DNA of 8,853 nucleotides, taken from contig CABPWC010000063.1 in assembly GCA_902461025.1 (NCBI GenBank), positions 1 through 8,853 on the forward strand, in the 5' to 3' direction. This document shows, in pieces, positions 6,343-8,853 of the stretch (the stretch's first letter is position 1; each line of letters begins with the position of its first letter). Both the position numbers and the translations under genes were made by a program. The notes under the pieces were generated by a model that worked only from the letters and a program-made list of their open reading frames with translations, did not search any database and was not told the DNA's origin. The stretch is from an uncultured Streptococcus sp. (lineage in GTDB: Bacteria > Bacillota > Bacilli > Lactobacillales > Streptococcaceae).

Positions 6343-6900
6343 ATGCACTATATGTTCCCATTTATGCCTACAGCAAGAGCAAAAACCGTCTTTGATATTC
6401 CCTATCAAAGATTATATCAAATTGGTTTTAAAGGATTAATTTTCGATATAGATCAAACTCTTGTGATGCATGGCGCTCCTGCAACAGAACAGGTTATTGA
6501 ACTTTTTCAAAAACTGAAAGACCTTGGTTTCCATCTCTTTCTTTTGTCAAATAACGACGAAGAAAGAATATCCAAATTCAATCAACATCTTGCCGTCCCT
6601 TATATTCCTATATCAGAAAAACCCAATCCAAAAAACTTCATAAAAGCTCTTGAAATTATGAATCTAGAGTCTTTCGAAACAGTGATGATTGGAGATCAAC
6701 TTTTTACAGATGTGTTAGGTGCTAGCCGAGCTAATATACCTACTATCTTAGTTGATTTTTTATATGATCCTAAAGAGGGAGGAATTGGTAAAAAACGATG
6801 GGTGGAAAAACTCATACTATCGACTTACCCCCTTTTAAGACAAAAAAATACAAATCTAGATTTACTCAAGAAGGAGAATCCGCATGGTTTTTTGGAATAA
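6343..6900 (+). CDS. HAD superfamily phosphatase, subfamily IIIA (YqeG-like)
   Basis: A 185-residue cytoplasmic phosphohydrolase of the YqeG kind. All HAD motifs are visible: motif I FDIDQTL (34-40) with nucleophile D35 and D37; motif II LLSNN (67-71) with S69; the motif III lysine K93 in SEKPNPKNF; and motif IV MIGDQLFTD (115-123) with D118 and D123. Like YqeG it opens with a short MP-x-A-type segment (FMPTARAKTVFDIP, 7-20). Its substrate is unknown; some family members act on phosphatidylglycerophosphate, which is not shown for this one. GAGAGG is only 2 bases from the first ATG (6343) but 11 from the in-frame ATG at 6352, so the true start may be 6352. The 3' end overlaps the VanW gene by 17 bases. 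It is probably a paralogue of the standard streptococcal yqeG, since it differs from that sequence as I recall it. Confidence 0.9.
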   Translation: MHYMFPFMPTARAKTVFDIPYQRLYQIGFKGLIFDIDQTLVMHGAPATEQVIELFQKLKDLGFHLFLLSNNDEERISKFNQHLAVPYIPISEKPNPKNFIKALEIMNLESFETVMIGDQLFTDVLGASRANIPTILVDFLYDPKEGGIGKKRWVEKLILSTYPLLRQKNTNLDLLKKENPHGFLE

Positions 6901-7720
6901 AGATCTTTTGTTTTGTGAGATTAGTCCCACTACATATAAAATTTCTCTCAAAAAAGAAAATCTTAAAAGACACATTCAAAACTTCAAGCAAGGTAAAAAA
7001 TTTTCAAAAGTACGTCAAGAAAAACTTCTACCTAACTTAGTTTCATCATACTCTACTCAATTAATAAAACATGGTCCAGGTATTGATATCAACCTTCAAA
7101 AAGGGAAAGCAACTAACATTCAAATTGCTGCCCAAACTTTAAATCATATTATGATTTATCCTGGAGAAGAATTTTCTTTTTGGAGCTTAGTTGGAAATAT
7201 AACAAAGAGAAAAGGATACCAAGAAGGACGAGTAATTGTCAACGAGAAAGTACAATCTGGTATTGGAGGAGGTCTATGCAATTTAGCTAACCTACTTCAT
7301 CTTTTAATTGTTCATAGCCCTATGGAAATTACGGAATTCCATGCTCATTCGGATGCACTGGATCCAGACAAGGACACACGAAAACCGTTTTCTAACGGAA
7401 CATCTGTTCAATATAATCATCAGGACTATCGTTTCAAAAATAACACTGAACAAGTCATTCAGCTACGAATATGGGTGGAAAATGAAATTCTGTTTGGAGA
7501 ATTACGTAGCGAATCACAATTCCCCTTCACTTATCAAATTGTTGAAGAAAATCACCACTTCAAAAAAGAAGGGGACCATTACTATCGTAACTCTTTGATT
7601 TATCGTGAAAAACTGGACCGTATCACTGAACAAACTTTGGAAAAAGAGCTTGTTCTGAAAAATCATTCAAAAGTAATGTATGATCCTGATCTTATCCCTA
7701 AAGAAATGATTAAACAATAA
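6884..7720 (+). CDS. VanW family protein
   Basis: A 278-residue protein with a VanW domain at about 63-190. The core pattern is GIDINLQKGKATNIQIAA (66-83), YPGEEFSFWSLVG (92-104), GIGGGLCNLANLLH (126-139) with C132, and FHAHSD (152-157). VanW is named after an accessory gene of vanB glycopeptide-resistance clusters. Its biochemical role is unknown to me, and no other van gene is present, so resistance should not be inferred. There is no signal peptide or membrane segment, so it appears cytoplasmic. The start is supported by AAGGAG (6871-6876), 7 bases before the ATG. It overlaps the HAD gene by 17 bases, so the pair is translationally linked and probably functionally linked. The C-terminal third (about 195-278) is charged and not recognisable. 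Confidence 0.92.
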   Translation: MVFWNKDLLFCEISPTTYKISLKKENLKRHIQNFKQGKKFSKVRQEKLLPNLVSSYSTQLIKHGPGIDINLQKGKATNIQIAAQTLNHIMIYPGEEFSFWSLVGNITKRKGYQEGRVIVNEKVQSGIGGGLCNLANLLHLLIVHSPMEITEFHAHSDALDPDKDTRKPFSNGTSVQYNHQDYRFKNNTEQVIQLRIWVENEILFGELRSESQFPFTYQIVEENHHFKKEGDHYYRNSLIYREKLDRITEQTLEKELVLKNHSKVMYDPDLIPKEMIKQ

Positions 7721-7759
7721 TCTGAATCCTTTTATTGTCCAATCTATAGTATTCAGATT
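7719..7759 (+). repeat. Inverted repeat between the VanW and TIM-barrel genes
   Basis: AATCTGAAT (7719-7727) and ATTCAGATT (7751-7759) are a perfect 9-base inverted repeat with a 23-base loop, starting in the VanW stop codon. No T-run follows on either strand, so it is not a typical terminator. It may stabilise or process the operon transcript, or be an operator. Confidence 0.5.
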
Positions 7760-7780
7760 AAAAGTTAAAAAGGAACTTTT

Positions 7781-8446
7781 ATGAACTCACCTAAATTAAT
7801 TGTTATGCTGACGCATAATGATCACACTATTGAAAATGCACGTGACATCTTCGAAGCATGTAAGAATTCTAAGGCTCAATGTTGGGGTTTTAAAGAAAGA
7901 CCTCTCCCAATTTCAGAAATGAAGGCTCTATTTTCAGAAATGAAGGCTTGTGGTAAAACTACTTTTCTTGAAGTTGTTGAGTATGATGAAGAAAGTGGAC
8001 TTCGCGGTGCACAAATTGCAAAAGAATGTGGGTGTGATGTGTTGATGGGAACAGTTTTCTTTGATTCTATCAACCAGTTTTGCAAAGATAATCAAATCAA
8101 ATATATGCCATTTGTTGGCCAAATTACTGGACGTCCATCTGTTCTTGAAGGTTCCATAGAAAATATGATTGCACAAGCGAGAGAATACCTTGAAAAAGGT
8201 GCCTACGGTATCGATTTGCTAGGTTATCGATACACTGGTGATCCAGTAGCATTGAGTAAAGCTTTTGTCCAAGAAATTCAAGCACCAGTTTGTTTAGCTG
8301 GAAGTATTGATTGCTATGATCGTTTGGATGAAGTAATGGAAATGAATCCATGGGCCTTTACAGTTGGCAGTGCGTTTTTTGAAGAAAAATTTGGATCTGA
8401 TATTCATGAGCAGATTAATAATGTTTGTGATTATATAGGTAGATAA
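7781..8446 (+). CDS. Uncharacterised TIM-barrel protein with phosphate-binding C-terminus
   Basis: A 221-residue cytoplasmic protein, well started: AGGA lies 6 bases before the ATG. Its strands follow a beta/alpha-barrel rhythm: KLIVMLTHND (5-14), FLEVVE (62-67), DVLMGTVFFD (86-95), KYMPFVGQI (107-115), GIDLLGYRY (143-151), VCLAGSI (170-176) and AFTVGSAFFE (192-201). The last two resemble the phosphate-gripping loops of ribulose-phosphate-binding barrels such as NanE, HisA/F and TrpA (G174-S175 and G196-S197). Related proteins, as I recall, occur in Clostridia without a proven reaction. Conserved acids and K38 (WGFK) hint at an epimerase or aldolase on a phosphorylated substrate; this is inference. 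It lies 60 bases after the VanW gene with no clear promoter, so it is probably the third gene of that operon. A long terminator follows. Nine cysteines are present. Confidence 0.9.
   Translation: MNSPKLIVMLTHNDHTIENARDIFEACKNSKAQCWGFKERPLPISEMKALFSEMKACGKTTFLEVVEYDEESGLRGAQIAKECGCDVLMGTVFFDSINQFCKDNQIKYMPFVGQITGRPSVLEGSIENMIAQAREYLEKGAYGIDLLGYRYTGDPVALSKAFVQEIQAPVCLAGSIDCYDRLDEVMEMNPWAFTVGSAFFEEKFGSDIHEQINNVCDYIGR
7911..7948 (+). repeat. 21-base-period repeat inside the TIM-barrel gene
   Basis: TTTCAGAAATGAAGGCT occurs exactly twice (7911-7927 and 7932-7948), encoding SEMKA-LF-SEMKA. The seven-residue period suits two turns of a helix. Confidence 0.8.
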
Positions 8447-8468
8447 TTTAAAATAGATTTTCAGAGTG

Positions 8469-8530
8469 AATTTACCCTCCAGAAATTAGATTTTTATATC
8501 TGATTTTTGGAAGGTAATTTTTATTTTACT
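8469..8530 (+). terminator. Long rho-independent terminator after the TIM-barrel gene
   Basis: The arms 8469-8491 and 8498-8520 form a hairpin of about 23 pairs with two mismatches, two G-T wobbles and a 6-base loop, then TTATTTTA. It is unusually long for a terminator and begins 23 bases after the stop codon. Confidence 0.8.
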
Positions 8531-8570
8531 CCGATAATTCAATTATTAGAATTCTAAACTAGCAATCATC

Positions 8571-8605
8571 AAAAAAACACCCCATGGTGTGAACCATGAA
8601 GTGTT
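8571..8605 (-). terminator. Rho-independent terminator of the rpsI 3' end
   Basis: On the minus strand AACACTTCATGG (8605-8594) pairs with CCATGGGGTGTT (8587-8576), with two G-U pairs and a 6-base loop, followed by a run of Ts. It lies 26 bases beyond the rpsI stop codon and converges on the terminator of the TIM-barrel gene. Confidence 0.88.
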
Positions 8606-8630
8606 GTAAATGCTGTATTGTAGCTGGTTC

Positions 8631-8672
8631 TTAACGTTTAGAGAACTGGCTAGCTTTACGAGCTTTCTTAAG
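8631..8672 (-). pseudogene. rpsI: Displaced 3' end of rpsI (30S ribosomal protein S9), likely integrative-element attachment site
   Basis: Read on the minus strand, the last 13 codons and stop encode LKKARKASQFSKR, the universal C-terminus of streptococcal S9. Upstream the homology stops: the codons read KCFQAE instead of the expected KKPG, and an in-frame TAG occurs at 8693-8691. The rest of rpsI (about 130 codons) is missing from the window. The fragment keeps its natural terminator on the low-coordinate side, so the native downstream flank is at left and foreign or rearranged DNA is at right. Tyrosine integrases of streptococcal integrative elements are known to target the 3' end of rpsI and restore the gene with their own copy, leaving such a remnant at the far end. 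The S9 match is sure; the attachment-site reading is inference. Confidence 0.8.
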
Positions 8673-8753
8673 TTCTGCTTGGAAACACTTCTATTTGAAT
8701 AAGTTTCAAAATGCACTTAATAGAAATTTATATATCTAAAATAGTGAAATTTC

Positions 8754-8790
8754 TTAACGCAAAACTTTCAACCCTATCTTCCTCCTTCTT
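8754..8790 (-). pseudogene. Orphan ribosome binding site with five-codon stub
   Basis: Directly after the permease stop codon, AAGAAGGAGG (8790-8781) is a near-perfect Shine-Dalgarno. Nine bases further is TTG AAA GTT TTG CGT TAA (8771-8754), which ends after five codons. This looks like the start of the next gene of an operon whose remainder was lost, perhaps at the junction with the rpsI remnant. Confidence 0.4.
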
Positions 8791-8853
8791 ATCCTAATAA
8801 AGTTTGTAATATTGGAATAACAACGATAAATAGAACCGTACTTAGAGTCACCA
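8789..8853 (-). CDS. C-terminal end of a membrane permease, possibly AEC family, runs off the right edge
   Basis: The last 20 codons plus stop are visible: VTLSTVLFIVVIPILQTLLG. The segment is a single hydrophobic stretch with a Thr-Leu-Ser-Thr entry and a central proline, matching the last transmembrane helix of AEC (auxin efflux carrier/malate permease) proteins, which end shortly after this helix. Other multi-pass transporters could end similarly, so the family is a guess. It lies on the presumed element side of the rpsI remnant, and would then be cargo. The frame is open to the window edge. Confidence 0.5.
   Translation of the reverse strand, partial: VTLSTVLFIVVIPILQTLLG

Noticed and set aside
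6884..7720. Vancomycin-resistance cluster
   Set aside because: Only a VanW-domain gene is present. No ligase, dehydrogenase, dipeptidase or two-component system is near, and VanW proteins are common in non-resistant bacteria.

Overview
The window looks like chromosome from a Streptococcus of the mitis group. The GC content is low. glmS is a close match to streptococcal glucosamine-6-phosphate synthase as I know it. The DUF6287-type surface protein, the HdiR-UmuC cassette and the S9 C-terminal peptide at 8631-8672 are all typical of streptococci. These identifications rest on remembered family features, because no database search was possible.

Left part (1-4326, all minus strand). The 5' three-quarters of glmS (1-1339) is read from a near-consensus promoter (1424-1452). 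Two copies of a 13-base repeat containing ATTGGTATAG flank this promoter and match the dre operators of the amino-sugar regulator NagR. Upstream of glmS, and closed by its own terminator (1490-1528), is a tight four-gene cassette in transcription order: an HdiR/LexA-type self-cleaving repressor (3640-4326), a Y-family error-prone DNA polymerase (2221-3636), a YolD-like protein (1862-2224) and a small DUF5960-like protein (1576-1869). Spacings are +3, -4 and -8 bases, so this is one operon. It is most likely a damage-inducible mutagenesis cassette of the kind described in Streptococcus uberis and on Tn5252.

Middle part (4409-6207, minus strand). A single GNAT acetyltransferase (4473-4985) has its own extended -10 promoter and a terminator into which the promoter of the SOS-like cassette is nested. 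A single-pass membrane protein (5284-6207) follows, with a duplicated cytoplasmic domain, a Thr-rich stalk and an outside DUF6287-like domain.

Right part (6286-8530, plus strand). A strong promoter divergent from the membrane protein drives a YqeG-like HAD phosphatase (6343-6900) overlapping a VanW-domain protein (6884-7720). A TIM-barrel protein of unknown substrate (7781-8446) follows, and a long hairpin terminator closes the group.

Far right (8571-8853, minus strand). The last 13 codons and stop of ribosomal protein gene rpsI, with its terminator, stand alone without the rest of the gene. Beyond it are a Shine-Dalgarno site with only a five-codon stub and the C-terminus of a membrane permease. 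The 3' end of rpsI is a known target for streptococcal integrative elements, so this is best read as one attachment-site end of an element that extends, or once extended, to the right of the window.

The 4986-5283 gap holds only a promoter and a terminator. The 8447-8788 stretch holds two terminators, the rpsI remnant and the stub. I see no tRNA, rRNA, CRISPR array or complete insertion sequence.
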